Source: Pseudomonas oryzihabitans NBRC 102199 (GTDB lineage: Bacteria > Pseudomonadota > Gammaproteobacteria > Pseudomonadales > Pseudomonadaceae). From it: a stretch of 64,000 nt of DNA. The notes under the pieces are model-generated. The model did not search any database, was not told the origin of the DNA, and was given only the letters and a program-made list of their open reading frames with translations. The translations under genes were made by a program, and so were the position numbers. Positions 1 to 8,600 of the stretch are shown one piece after another. The first letter of the stretch is position 1. Every line of letters begins with the position of its first letter. The stretch lies in NCBI RefSeq assembly GCF_000730625.1, contig NZ_BBIT01000014.1, positions 248,001 through 312,000 of the forward strand. Direction: 5' to 3'.

Positions 1-614
1 GCACCCTGATCGGCCACCTGGGCATGTCCGGCAGCCTGCGCCTGGTGCCGGCCGACCAGCCGCCGGCCAAGCACGAGCACGTCGACATCGAGCTGGAATC
101 CGGGTTGTCGCTGCGCTACACCGATCCCCGGCGTTTCGGCGCGCTGCTCTGGACCCAGGATCCCCATGCCCATGTGCTGCTCAGCAAGCTGGGCCCCGAG
201 CCCCTGACCGAGGCCTTCGACGGCGGTCGGCTGTACGAGCTGTCGCGCGGACGCAGCATGGCGGTCAAGCCCTTCATCATGGACAACGCCGTGGTGGTGG
301 GGGTGGGCAACATCTACGCCGCCGAGGCACTGTTCGCCGCCGGTATCGATCCCCGCCGCGCCGCCGGGAGCGTTTCCCGGGCGCGCTACGAGCGCCTGGC
401 CGAAGAGATCAAGAAGGTGCTGGAGCGCTCCATCGAGAGTGGCGGCACCACCCTGCGCGATTTCATCGGCGGAGACGGGGCGCCGGGCTATTTCAAGCAG
501 GAATTGTTCGTCTACGGTCGCAAGGGCGAATTCTGCAAGGTCTGCGGGACGGGATTGCAGGAGATCCGCCTCGGCCAGCGCGCCAGCGTCTATTGCCGCA
601 AGTGCCAGCGATGA
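1..614 (+). CDS. mutM: Formamidopyrimidine-DNA glycosylase, 5' end missing
   Basis: Base-excision repair enzyme that removes 8-oxoguanine and formamidopyrimidines from DNA and nicks the abasic site. The open frame runs in from the left edge (first full codon at base 3), so about 203 of the usual 270 residues are visible and the catalytic N-terminal Pro-Glu is outside the window. The visible part holds the DPRRFG segment, the helix-two-turn-helix stretch around [16 protein letters not shown], and a C-terminal zinc finger of the form CxxC-x16-CxxC (CKVC...CRKC). It closely resembles P. aeruginosa MutM. Its stop overlaps the next start as ATGA, so the two genes are probably translationally coupled. 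Confidence 0.97.
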   Translation, partial: TLIGHLGMSGSLRLVPADQPPAKHEHVDIELESGLSLRYTDPRRFGALLWTQDPHAHVLLSKLGPEPLTEAFDGGRLYELSRGRSMAVKPFIMDNAVVVGVGNIYAAEALFAAGIDPRRAAGSVSRARYERLAEEIKKVLERSIESGGTTLRDFIGGDGAPGYFKQELFVYGRKGEFCKVCGTGLQEIRLGQRASVYCRKCQR

Positions 615-985
615 AGACCCTGGCCGCGGTGGTCCTGCTGACGCTGCTGGGCGGGGAGGCGGCCTGGGCGGATGCCGACAACGGCCGCAACCTCTTCCTG
701 CGCCGCTGCCACAACTGCCATTCGGTGGGGCCGGGCGCCCAGTCCGGCTTTGGCCCCCAGCTCAATGACCTCTTCGGTCGTCAGGCCGGGAGTCTGGCTG
801 GCTACAACTACTCTGAGGCCATGCGCAATGCCGGCTTCGCCTGGGATCGCGAGGCCCTGGCGGCCTTTCTGCGCGATCCCGAACAGAAGGTGCCGGGGAC
901 CAAGATGAGATTCTGGGGCATCGGCGATGTCGAGGATCTGGGCGACATCGCCGACTACCTGCAGACCCAGCACAGCATTCCTTAG
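611..985 (+). CDS. Secreted class I cytochrome c
   Basis: Small periplasmic electron carrier of 124 residues. Residues 1-20 form a signal peptide ending AWA. The heme-attachment motif is C33-H-N-C36-H37, and Met99 in PGTKMRF is the likely sixth iron ligand, the arrangement of cytochrome c2-type proteins. The ATG at 611 overlaps the mutM stop as ATGA; earlier in-frame starts would lie inside mutM and spoil the signal peptide. The TAG stop uses the first base of the palindromic element that follows. The electron donor and acceptor cannot be told from the sequence. Confidence 0.92.
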   Translation: MKTLAAVVLLTLLGGEAAWADADNGRNLFLRRCHNCHSVGPGAQSGFGPQLNDLFGRQAGSLAGYNYSEAMRNAGFAWDREALAAFLRDPEQKVPGTKMRFWGIGDVEDLGDIADYLQTQHSIP

Positions 986-1154
986 AACCTGTTCACGATC
1001 TCGCGAGCTAGAGATAAACAAGGCCTGGGCGGCCCCACGAAAACGGCTGAGGAAGCGGACCGGGCTCGCGCTCGAGTTTACGAGTGGTAAATGAGCATTC
1101 CGAAGCCGTTTTCAACGCCGTTTAGCCGACGCGCAGCAGATCGTGAACAGGTTC
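985..1154. repeat. 170-bp palindromic element, MITE-like
   Basis: The element is bounded by a perfect 17-bp inverted repeat, GAACCTGTTCACGATCT at 985-1001 and its complement at 1138-1154. Inside is a second inverted repeat (GAAAACGGCT at 1039-1048 and AGCCGTTTTC at 1104-1113) and a small hairpin (TTTAC at 1077-1081, GTAAA at 1087-1091). The whole unit could fold into one long imperfect hairpin. It contains no plausible gene. It lies between the TAG stop of the cytochrome and the TAG stop of the convergent efflux gene, with TA on each side (983-984 and 1156-1157). That suits a non-autonomous transposable element with a TA target. It may also act as a two-way terminator. I see no second copy in the window. 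Confidence 0.75.
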
Positions 1155-2681
1155 CTAGTGGTCGCCGCCTCCGGCGCCCGGCTTGGCCGCAAAGGGCGGC
1201 TTGGCCAGCCAGATGATCAGGAACAGCCCCATGAAGATCCAGCCGAGCAGGGTGAAGTAGTCCACCGTGGAGAGCATGTACGCCTGGCCTTCCACCACCT
1301 TGTCCAGCTGGGCATAGGCCTGCTGCGACGGTCCGCCGAGGGTGTCCAGGTAGTGCTGGGTGGCCGGGCTGTAGGGGGTCACGTCCTCGGTCAGCTGGGC
1401 ATGGTGGTGGATGGCGCGCCGCTGCCACAGCCAGGTGGTCAGGGAGGAGGCGAAGCTGCCACCCAGGACCCGCAGGAAGGTCGCCAGACCGCCGCCGTCC
1501 GCCAGTTCCGAGGGTTTGAGGCTGGACAGCAGGATGCTGGTGGTGGGCATGAAGAACAGCGCCACGCCCAGGCCCATGAAGGTCTGCACCTCGGCGATGT
1601 GGCGATAGTCCACTTCGTTGTTGAAGGTGGCTCTCATGAAGCAGGAGGCGCCGATCACCAGGAAGGAGCCACCGGCCAGCAGGCGCAGATCGGTCTTGTG
1701 CGCGAACTTGCCCACCAGCGGAGAAAGGATCACCGGTAGGATGCCGATGGGCGCCGCGGCGAGGCCCGCCCATACCGGGGTGTAGCCGAGTTGCGTCTGC
1801 AACCACTGGGGCAGCAGCAGGTTGATGCCGAAGAAGCCCGAATAGCCCAGTACCAGCGCCAGGGTGCCGCAGCTGAAGTTGCGATAGCGGAACAGCCGCA
1901 GATTGACGATGGGGTGCTTGTCGGTCAGTTCCCAGATCACCAGGGCGGTCAGGGCCACGGCGGAAAAGGCGGCGCCCAGGCAGATCAGGTTGGATTCGAA
2001 CCAGTCCAGGTCGTTGCCCTTGTCCAGCACCACCTGCAGCACGCCCACGCCCAGCACCAGAAGGATCAGCCCGACATAGTCGATGGGCTGGTGCACCAGC
2101 TTTTCCGGCTTCTTGCCCAGCTGGCTCCAGACCACCAGGGTGGCGAAGATGCCGATGGGGATGTTGATGAAGAAGATCCACGGCCAGCTGTAGTTGTCGG
2201 TGATCCAGCCGCCGGCGATGGGGCCGATGATGGGCGCCACCACCGTCACCATGGCCAATAGCGCCAGGGCCATGCCGCGCTTGGCCGCTGGAAAGATCGC
2301 CAGCAGCAGGGTCTGGGCCATGGGATAGAGCGGGCCGGCGACGAAGCCCTGCATGGCGCGGAAGATCACCAGCTCCGGCATGGAGGTGGCGATGCCGCAG
2401 AGAAAGGAGGTGATGACGAAGAGCACCACGGCGGCCATGAACAGCTTGACCTCGCCGAAGCGCCGCGCCATCCAGCCGGTCAGCGGCAGGGCGATGGCGT
2501 TGCTCACGGCAAAGGCGGTGATGACCCAGGTGCCCTGTTCCGAACTCACCCCGAGGTTGCCGGAAATGGTGGTCAGGGCGACGTTGGCGATGGTGGTGTC
2601 GAGCACCTGCATGAAGGTGGCCAGGGACAGGCCCACCGTGGCGAGCACCAGGCTCGCCGGGCGAAAGGCGTTATCGCTCAT
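1155..2681 (-). CDS. emrB: EmrB/QacA-type multidrug exporter (MFS, DHA2)
   Basis: Inner-membrane proton/drug antiporter of 508 residues, the usual size for the 14-helix DHA2 branch of the major facilitator superfamily. The N-terminal LDTTIANVAL stretch and the following GWMARRFG loop are typical of EmrB. It is the last gene of a four-gene minus-strand operon (MarR regulator, outer-membrane factor, membrane-fusion protein, exporter), which together would form a tripartite pump across both membranes. Substrates are likely hydrophobic toxins or antibiotics, but the sequence does not say which. The stop codon directly abuts the palindromic element. Confidence 0.93.
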   Translation of the reverse strand: MSDNAFRPASLVLATVGLSLATFMQVLDTTIANVALTTISGNLGVSSEQGTWVITAFAVSNAIALPLTGWMARRFGEVKLFMAAVVLFVITSFLCGIATSMPELVIFRAMQGFVAGPLYPMAQTLLLAIFPAAKRGMALALLAMVTVVAPIIGPIAGGWITDNYSWPWIFFINIPIGIFATLVVWSQLGKKPEKLVHQPIDYVGLILLVLGVGVLQVVLDKGNDLDWFESNLICLGAAFSAVALTALVIWELTDKHPIVNLRLFRYRNFSCGTLALVLGYSGFFGINLLLPQWLQTQLGYTPVWAGLAAAPIGILPVILSPLVGKFAHKTDLRLLAGGSFLVIGASCFMRATFNNEVDYRHIAEVQTFMGLGVALFFMPTTSILLSSLKPSELADGGGLATFLRVLGGSFASSLTTWLWQRRAIHHHAQLTEDVTPYSPATQHYLDTLGGPSQQAYAQLDKVVEGQAYMLSTVDYFTLLGWIFMGLFLIIWLAKPPFAAKPGAGGGDH

Positions 2682-2735
2682 GACGGATTACCAGAAGGGT
2701 GGACGGGGAGGCTCGCCAGGGAGCCTCCTTGGCTG

Positions 2736-3947
2736 TCAGCGCTTGGCGACGCCGGCGGCGCGGGCGGCCGGACCGTTGTTGTGGACGATCTGCTGGATCA
2801 GCTGATCGGCCTCGGCCAGCTGATGGTCGTAGACGTCGGTGCTGTAGCGCGGCTGCTGCGGGGTGGTGGTGGGCAGGCGGGCACCGTCCTGGTCGTGCAG
2901 GTCGACGTCGACCACGGTCGACAGGCCGATGCGCAGCGGGTGCTTGTCCAGGTTGTCGCCTTCCAGGCGGATCCGCACGGGCAGGCGCTGGACGATCTTG
3001 ATCCAGTTGCCGGTGGCGTTCTGCGCCGGCAGCAGCGAGAAGGCGCTGCCGGTACCCACGCCCAGGCTTTCCACCACGCCGCGATAGCGCACGTCGTCGC
3101 CATAGAGGTCGGAATGGATTTCCACCGGTTGGCCGATGCGCATCTCGGCCAGCTGGGTTTCCTTGAAGTTGGCGTCGATCCAGATCTGGTCCAGGGGCAC
3201 CACGGCCATCAGCGCCGCGCCGGGCTGCACGCGGCTGCCGACCTGTACCGAACGCTTGGCGACATAGCCGCTGACCGGCGCCACCAGGGTGCTGCGGGCG
3301 TGGTTCAGGTAGGCCTGGCGCAGCTGGGCGGCGGCGGCCTTGACGTCCGGGTGCGAGGCGATCTCGGTGTCGTCCACCAGCGCCTGGTTGGTATCCAGCT
3401 GCTGCTGGGCGGAGGTCAGGGAGCTCTGCGCCGCCACCAGGGTATCCCGGGCATGGGCCAGTTCTTCCTTGGAGATGGCGCCGCCCTTGGCCAGTTGCTG
3501 GCGGCGGGCGTAGTCGGCACGGGCGCGCTCGACCTCGACGCGCCGCGCGGCCACCTGGGCCTTGTAGCTGTCGACGTTGCTGAACAGGCCGCGCACCTGG
3601 CGTACGGTCTTGGCCAGGTTGGCCTCGGCGCTCTGCTGGGCCACGGCGGTGTCGCTGGGATCGAACTCCACCAGCGGCTGGCCCTGGCGGACGAAGTCGC
3701 CATCGTCCACGGCGATGCGGGTCACGGTGCCGGTGACCTGGGGCGTGATCTGCACCAGGTTGCCGTTGACGTAGGCGTCGTCGGTGCTGGCATGGAAGCG
3801 GCCATAGAACAGGTGGTAGCAGTAGACGCCCACGCCGGCCAGGATCACCACCAGCAGCAGGAGCAGCAGGAAGAGTTTGCGTTTGCCGGAGCGCTGCGGC
3901 TTCTGCTCCTGGGCATTGTCGTTGGGGGTTGCGGCGGAATCGGCCAT
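2736..3947 (-). CDS. emrA: EmrA-type membrane-fusion (adaptor) protein
   Basis: Periplasmic adaptor of 403 residues (HlyD family) that bridges the MFS exporter to the outer-membrane channel. Residues 24-46 form the single N-terminal membrane anchor after a basic KRK. The following DDAYVNGNLVQITPQVTG is the typical start of the EmrA barrel and lipoyl region, and a long helical hairpin spans roughly residues 100-210. A longer in-frame start exists 75 bases upstream, but it would overlap the outer-membrane factor gene. The ATG at 3947 leaves 16 bases from that gene and gives a normal EmrA N-terminus. The exporter starts 54 bases after its stop. Confidence 0.92.
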   Translation of the reverse strand: MADSAATPNDNAQEQKPQRSGKRKLFLLLLLLVVILAGVGVYCYHLFYGRFHASTDDAYVNGNLVQITPQVTGTVTRIAVDDGDFVRQGQPLVEFDPSDTAVAQQSAEANLAKTVRQVRGLFSNVDSYKAQVAARRVEVERARADYARRQQLAKGGAISKEELAHARDTLVAAQSSLTSAQQQLDTNQALVDDTEIASHPDVKAAAAQLRQAYLNHARSTLVAPVSGYVAKRSVQVGSRVQPGAALMAVVPLDQIWIDANFKETQLAEMRIGQPVEIHSDLYGDDVRYRGVVESLGVGTGSAFSLLPAQNATGNWIKIVQRLPVRIRLEGDNLDKHPLRIGLSTVVDVDLHDQDGARLPTTTPQQPRYSTDVYDHQLAEADQLIQQIVHNNGPAARAAGVAKR

Positions 3948-3963
3948 GGTCGGGCTCTCGGTA

Positions 3964-5418
3964 TCAGTGTGTGGCCGCGGCGGCGGGTGCCGGCGGCAGG
4001 TTGGACGGTTGGAAGCCGCCACCCAGGGCCTGCATCAGCAGCACGCCGCTGTCGATGCGATCGGCCCGGAGGCTGGCCAGCTGGCGCTCGGCCTGCAGCA
4101 GTTGCTGCTCGACGGTCAGGGCGTCGAGGTAGTTGCCGATGCCGGCGCCATAGCGCTGCATGGCGATGTCGAAGGAGCTCTTGGCGATGTCGCGGGCCCG
4201 TTGCTGCTCGACGATCTGCTGGTCCAGCGAGCGCTGGCGGGTGATGGCGTCGGCGATGTCGCCCAGCGCCTGCACCAGGGTCTGGTTGTACTGGGCCACG
4301 GCCAGGTCGTAGTCGGCGTCCCGGCTGGCCAGATCGGCGCGGCGGCGACCGCCGTCGAAGATCGGCAGCGACAGTGCCGGACCGACGTTGAAGAAGCGCG
4401 CCGGTGCGCCGAACAGGGCATCGCCGAGGATGGCCTTGCTGCCGGCCGCCACCGTCAGGTTGAGATTGGGATAGAAGTTGGTCTTGCTCGCGGTGATGTC
4501 CTTGCTCGCGGCCTCCACGCGCCAGCGGGCGGCGATCAGGTCCGGACGGCGCCCGGCCAGTTCGGCGGGCAGCTGGGCCGGCAGATTCACCGCGGCGGGG
4601 GCGATCAGCTTGGGTCGCGGGATCTCGGCGCCCCGGTCGGGCCCCTTGCCCAGCAGCACGGCGAGACGGATCTGGGCGCTGCGCACCTGCTGCTCGGCGG
4701 CGGTATGGGAGGCTGCCGCGCTCGCTTCCAGACTCTGGGTCTGCTGCAGCTGGTAGTCGCTGTCGAGACCGGCGTCGACCCGGCGCTGGGCCAGGTCGAG
4801 CATGCCGCGGGTACGCTCCAGGTCCTGCTGGGCCACGTCCAGGCTGGTGTAGGCCAGACCGAGCTGGTTATAGGCACGGCTGACGTTGGCCGCCAGGGTC
4901 AGGCGTGCGGCCTGGCGATCCACCTCGCCGGCGCGGGCGCGACCGAGGGCGGCTTCCCAGGCGGCGCGCTGGCCACCCCAGAGGTCGAAGCTGTAGCTGC
5001 CGCTCACATCGAACTGGCGCAGGGTGCTGTAGCGGTCGCCCTGACCGAGAGGATCGTCCGGTCGCGCCAGGCGCGAACGGGTCACACCGCCATTGGCGTC
5101 GATCTGCGGATAGCGATCGGCGTCGGCGGCGAGCACCGCGGCATCGGCCTGGCGACTGCGCGCATCGGCTTCCTGCAGCGAGGGACTGTCGCGCAGGGCC
5201 TCGCGGATCAGGTTGTCGAGTTGCGGATCGCCCAGCCGGGTCCACCAGTCGGCGCTCGGCCACTGGGCGGGGGAGAGGCGATCGCTGGCAAAGGTGGCTT
5301 CGCCCTTGAGCGTCGCCGGATCCACGGCGCGCCCCTGGGTGTGCAGCCCTTCGGACGACACGCAGCCGGCCAGCAGCAGGGCGGCGCAGAGGGCGGTCAA
5401 TGGCAGGCGAAAGGTCAT
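3964..5418 (-). CDS. NodT-family outer-membrane efflux lipoprotein
   Basis: Outer-membrane channel of a tripartite pump, 484 residues. The N-terminus is a lipoprotein signal with the lipobox LLAGC (Cys19). The rest carries the duplicated helical pattern of the TolC/OprM superfamily, with RPDLIAARWRVEAA near the middle of the second half, a hallmark of NodT-type factors. It lies directly after marR and 16 bases before emrA, so the operon encodes its own channel and need not borrow TolC or OprM. The symbol is left blank because several paralogues exist in Pseudomonas. Confidence 0.92.
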   Translation of the reverse strand: MTFRLPLTALCAALLLAGCVSSEGLHTQGRAVDPATLKGEATFASDRLSPAQWPSADWWTRLGDPQLDNLIREALRDSPSLQEADARSRQADAAVLAADADRYPQIDANGGVTRSRLARPDDPLGQGDRYSTLRQFDVSGSYSFDLWGGQRAAWEAALGRARAGEVDRQAARLTLAANVSRAYNQLGLAYTSLDVAQQDLERTRGMLDLAQRRVDAGLDSDYQLQQTQSLEASAAASHTAAEQQVRSAQIRLAVLLGKGPDRGAEIPRPKLIAPAAVNLPAQLPAELAGRRPDLIAARWRVEAASKDITASKTNFYPNLNLTVAAGSKAILGDALFGAPARFFNVGPALSLPIFDGGRRRADLASRDADYDLAVAQYNQTLVQALGDIADAITRQRSLDQQIVEQQRARDIAKSSFDIAMQRYGAGIGNYLDALTVEQQLLQAERQLASLRADRIDSGVLLMQALGGGFQPSNLPPAPAAAATH

Positions 5419-5421
5419 GGG

Positions 5422-5892
5422 TCAGAGGTCTCCAGAGGACTCCGGCAGCAGGCCGGAGGGGCTGAGCAGGCGGCGCAGCAGGCGTTCGAGGTCATCCAGT
5501 TCCTGGCGATCCAGGCAGTGGGTCAGGTCGTTGAGCGCGTCCACGCCGATCTGCATGAGTTCACTGCTCAGGGCCTGACCCTGTTCGGTCAGTTCCAGGC
5601 GTACCTGGCGGCGGTCGCTGAGGCTGCGTACGCGGCGCAGCAAGCCCTTGGCTTCCAGGCGATCGAGCATGCGGGTCATGGCGCCGCTGTCGAGGGACAG
5701 GCAGCGGCTGAGTTCGGCCGGGGTGTCGGTCTGGTCGCGGGCGAGCAGCAACAGCACCTTGAACTGGGCAGCGGTGATGTCGTAGGGCGCGAGGTGACTG
5801 TCCAGCACGCGATCCTTGTACTGGTTCGCGAGGTGGATCAAATGGCCTACGGAATTGCGCAGCGGAAAATTGCTACGGTCGAAATGTGACAT
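5422..5892 (-). CDS. MarR-family transcriptional regulator of the efflux operon
   Basis: Winged-helix repressor of 156 residues. The recognition region covers about residues 48-98 (TPAELSRCLSLDSGAMTRML, then a wing with SDRRQVRLELTEQG). I chose the ATG at 5892 over one 24 bases upstream because it gives the usual MarR N-terminus and keeps the TGCC palindrome outside the gene. It is the first gene of the efflux operon, and twin palindromes lie immediately upstream, so autorepression relieved by a small ligand is the expected mode. The ligand is unknown. EmrR/MprA is the nearest functional analogue. Confidence 0.9.
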   Translation of the reverse strand: MSHFDRSNFPLRNSVGHLIHLANQYKDRVLDSHLAPYDITAAQFKVLLLLARDQTDTPAELSRCLSLDSGAMTRMLDRLEAKGLLRRVRSLSDRRQVRLELTEQGQALSSELMQIGVDALNDLTHCLDRQELDDLERLLRRLLSPSGLLPESSGDL

Positions 5893-5901
5893 TGCAGTAT
5901 C

Positions 5902-5943
5902 TGCCCAGGCAATCAAGCGTATCCAGAATACTGCCTAGGCAGT
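5902..5943. promoter_or_regulatory. Twin palindromic operators upstream of marR
   Basis: Two palindromes share the core TGCC-N2-GGCA. One is TGCCCAGGCA at 5902-5911, ten bases before the marR start. The other is the perfect 14-mer ACTGCCTAGGCAGT at 5930-5943. They sit on the upstream side of marR, where a self-regulating MarR protein normally binds. The spacing is 30 bp centre to centre, about three helical turns, so both would face the same side of the DNA. Binding by this MarR is inferred. Confidence 0.65.
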
Positions 5944-6074
5944 GAAATATTCAGACACCTTTGCGCAGGGGAGAGTTGCGCATTTTGAAACAATTGGAAA
6001 AGTCTGCTGGCAGACGCTTGTGCCACGGCTGTCCGGACGCCGATCATGGTGGCTACTTCAGACTGAACCGAACC

Positions 6075-7013
6075 ATGAACCCTCTCTTCGATCTAGACCG
6101 ACTGCGCCAGGCCTTGGTGCCCCTGCGCCACGACCTGCCGCCGGATCTCGACCACCAGGGCTATCGCGCCCATTACCGCCTCGCGGACAGCCACGCGCGG
6201 CCGGAGCTGACCGTGGCCTTGGGCGCGCTGGCCGCCGGTGCCTACCGGCTCGCCGTGCAGGGTTGGTGGCCGCGCGAGCCGCGGGGCAGCCTGCTGCTGC
6301 TGCACGGCTACTACGATCACATGGGCCTCTATGGCCACGTGGTGGACTGGGCGCTGTCGCGGCAGCTGGCGGTGCTGGCCTGCGACCTGCCCGGGCATGG
6401 CCTGTCGAGCGGGGCCCGCGCCAGCATCAACGACTTCGCCGAATACCAGGCCACCCTGACGGCCCTGATCGCCGAGGCGCGGCGCCTGGACCTGCCGCGG
6501 CCCTGGCACCTGCTCGGCCAGAGCACCGGCGGCGCCATCCTGCTGGACTATCTGCTGCGCGGTGAGCCCGCTCCCGAACTGGGCGAGACGATCCTGCTGG
6601 CGCCCCTGGTCAGGCCCCATGCCTGGCGCCAGGGGTTGTGGACCTATCGGCTGGTGAAGCCCTTCGTGCGCGCCCTGCCGCGGCGCTTCTCGGTGAATTC
6701 CGGGGATCCGGCCTTTCTCGAATTCCTGCAGCAGGACGGCCTGCAGCCACGCGAGCTACCCGCGCAATGGGTCGGCGCCCTGGCGCGCTGGATTCCGCAA
6801 CTGGAGGGGGCACCGGCCAGCTCCCGCCGCCCGCTGGTGATCCAGGGCGAGCAGGATTTCACCGTCGACTGGCGGCACAACCTGGGGGTGCTGGAGGCCA
6901 AGTTCGCGCGGCCCGAGGTGCTGCGCCTGCCGGAAGCGCGGCACCATCTGGTCAACGAGACCGCAGCCCTGCGCCAGCGCTATTTCCGCTGGCTGGACGA
7001 CCGTCTCGCCTGA
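6075..7013 (+). CDS. Alpha/beta hydrolase (lysophospholipase/monoglyceride lipase type)
   Basis: Predicted serine hydrolase of 312 residues with no signal peptide. The nucleophile is Ser150 in GQSTGG, and His77-Gly78 in LLLHGYYDHMG would form the oxyanion region. The acid and histidine are probably the Asp of GEQDFTVDW and a His in EARHHLVNE near the C-terminus. The fold resembles the lysophospholipase/monoacylglycerol lipase group (Hydrolase_4), suggesting a lipid ester substrate, which is inferred. An in-frame start 114 bases upstream exists, but the ATG at 6075 better matches a hydrolase N-terminus. The gene is divergent from marR and may share its control region. Confidence 0.85.
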   Translation: MNPLFDLDRLRQALVPLRHDLPPDLDHQGYRAHYRLADSHARPELTVALGALAAGAYRLAVQGWWPREPRGSLLLLHGYYDHMGLYGHVVDWALSRQLAVLACDLPGHGLSSGARASINDFAEYQATLTALIAEARRLDLPRPWHLLGQSTGGAILLDYLLRGEPAPELGETILLAPLVRPHAWRQGLWTYRLVKPFVRALPRRFSVNSGDPAFLEFLQQDGLQPRELPAQWVGALARWIPQLEGAPASSRRPLVIQGEQDFTVDWRHNLGVLEAKFARPEVLRLPEARHHLVNETAALRQRYFRWLDDRLA

Positions 7014-7019
7014 GCCGTC

Positions 7020-7757
7020 CTACTGGCCGCCGCCGCCCAGACCGGCGCGCAGGGCCGCCACGGCGGCGCGGTAGTAGGCGCTGCCATTGGCCGAACTGGC
7101 GAAATCGGCGAACTGGCCGAGTTCGCTGTCGTTCAGGGTGCGATAGACATAGAGCAGGGTGTTTTCCAGGTCGCCGGCATTCATCTGCTGGATGAATCTC
7201 TGGCGCTGCTGCTCGATCATGCCGCCGGACTGCTGCTGTCCCATCAGCCCCGGCAGCATCGAACTCAGGCTGTCGGCGGCGAGGCCTGCCAGGGCCACGC
7301 TGACCTCGGCCCCGGCTTCGCGTACGGGCAGGGCGGTGGCCAGGCGCTTGGCCTGGGCGCGGCGGGCCGGGCTGGCCTGCATCTGGGGCACGCCATTGGC
7401 GTTCTTGGCCAGTTGGTCGCTGCGGGTGGCGGCGATTTCCGCGGCGACCACCTTGCGGCCCACCGGCGACTGGAAGAACTGCAGGGCCGGGCCGTCTGCC
7501 GGCAAGCTCTGGCGCAGCGCGGCCAGGGCGCGCTGGTCGATGGCCGCGGCGGTGTAGCGCTTGTTGCTGTTGTCGACCAGGCTCTGATAGAGCGCCGGCG
7601 GCAGGCTGTTCTGGTAGCGCTGCTGGGCGGCCTGCAGGGCGTCGCGGAAGTGTCCGCGCTGCTCGGGCCAACCTGCGGCCTGATAGAGGCTGACCGTATC
7701 GTCGGCCAGGACGGGCAGGCTGATGGCGAAAAGCAGGGAAGCGAACAGAACGCGCAT
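7020..7757 (-). CDS. Secreted DUF2059-like protein
   Basis: Exported protein of 245 residues with an 18-residue signal peptide ending VLA-DD. It contains two related C-terminal-type segments, ALQFFQSPVGRKVVAAE in the first half and GQFADFASSANGSAYYRA near the end. This resembles the DUF2059 pattern of a short aromatic stretch followed by SPxG. No catalytic motif is visible. Its stop lies seven bases from that of the convergent hydrolase. The start at 7757 is chosen because it begins the signal peptide; the longer frame adds seven residues that would precede it. Function unknown. Confidence 0.75.
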   Translation of the reverse strand: MRVLFASLLFAISLPVLADDTVSLYQAAGWPEQRGHFRDALQAAQQRYQNSLPPALYQSLVDNSNKRYTAAAIDQRALAALRQSLPADGPALQFFQSPVGRKVVAAEIAATRSDQLAKNANGVPQMQASPARRAQAKRLATALPVREAGAEVSVALAGLAADSLSSMLPGLMGQQQSGGMIEQQRQRFIQQMNAGDLENTLLYVYRTLNDSELGQFADFASSANGSAYYRAAVAALRAGLGGGGQ

Positions 7758-7936
7758 GGACACCTCGGGCAGCGGCACGGAGCCGGAAAGTCCGCCATTG
7801 TCGGCAACCCCAGGCTGGCTGTCGAGGCGCTCATCCCGGGCATTCGTCGCCTGGTCAAGGCAGGCGCGCAGCCGTGGCCGACTTCTCTTACACTCGGCAT
7901 CCCGCCGGCCTGGCCCGGTCCGCTACGGTTTTCCCG

Positions 7937-8569
7937 ATGGCTCTGCATCCCGAGCATCCCCTGCTGCAACGTATCGTCGACGATCTCGCCGAGCACGGCT
8001 GGTCACGGCAGAGCATCTTCCTGCCCCTGGACCTCACCGCCGAACTGGCCGCCGAATGCCGCTTGCGCCATGCCCGCGGCGAGCTGGAGCGCGCCGGTAT
8101 CGGCCGTGGCGAAAGCCCGCTGATCCGCGAAGGCGTCCGCGGCGATCATATCGCCTGGCTGGAGCCGGATGATGAGCATCCCGGCGTGCAGCGCTACCTG
8201 CAGCTCATGGACACCCTGCGCGAGGCCTTCAACCGCACCCTGTTCCTGGGGCTGGAAGACTACGAAAGCCACTTCGCCCTCTATCCGCCGGGTGCCTTCT
8301 ATGCCCGCCACCTGGATCGCTTCCGCGACGACGACCGCCGCATGGTCTCCCTGGTGCTCTATCTCAACGACGCCTGGTTGCCGGAGCAGGGCGGCGAGCT
8401 GCGGCTCTATCTGGACGAGCAGCGCCACCAGGATGTCCTGCCGCTGGGCGGCAGCCTGGTGTGCTTCCTGTCCGGCCAATTGCCCCACGAGGTGCTGCCG
8501 GCCACCCGCGAGCGGCTGTCGCTGACCGGCTGGTTCCGCCGCCGTGGCGACAATCCGCTGCAGGGCTAG
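7937..8569 (+). CDS. 2-oxoglutarate/Fe(II)-dependent oxygenase
   Basis: Non-heme iron dioxygenase of 210 residues in the prolyl-4-hydroxylase-like group. The iron ligands appear to be His125 and Asp127 (RHLDRF) and His184 (LPHEVLP). Arg191 or Arg193 in TRERLSLTGW would bind 2-oxoglutarate. The double-stranded beta-helix core lies between residues 110 and 200. The family includes SM-20-like hydroxylases; the substrate may be a protein residue, but the sequence does not reveal it. The ATG at 7937 is preferred, though a GTG at 7874 is in frame and would add 21 residues. Confidence 0.85.
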   Translation: MALHPEHPLLQRIVDDLAEHGWSRQSIFLPLDLTAELAAECRLRHARGELERAGIGRGESPLIREGVRGDHIAWLEPDDEHPGVQRYLQLMDTLREAFNRTLFLGLEDYESHFALYPPGAFYARHLDRFRDDDRRMVSLVLYLNDAWLPEQGGELRLYLDEQRHQDVLPLGGSLVCFLSGQLPHEVLPATRERLSLTGWFRRRGDNPLQG

Positions 8570-8600
8570 GCGGTAGACTGGCGACGGACGCGGAGGGCGT

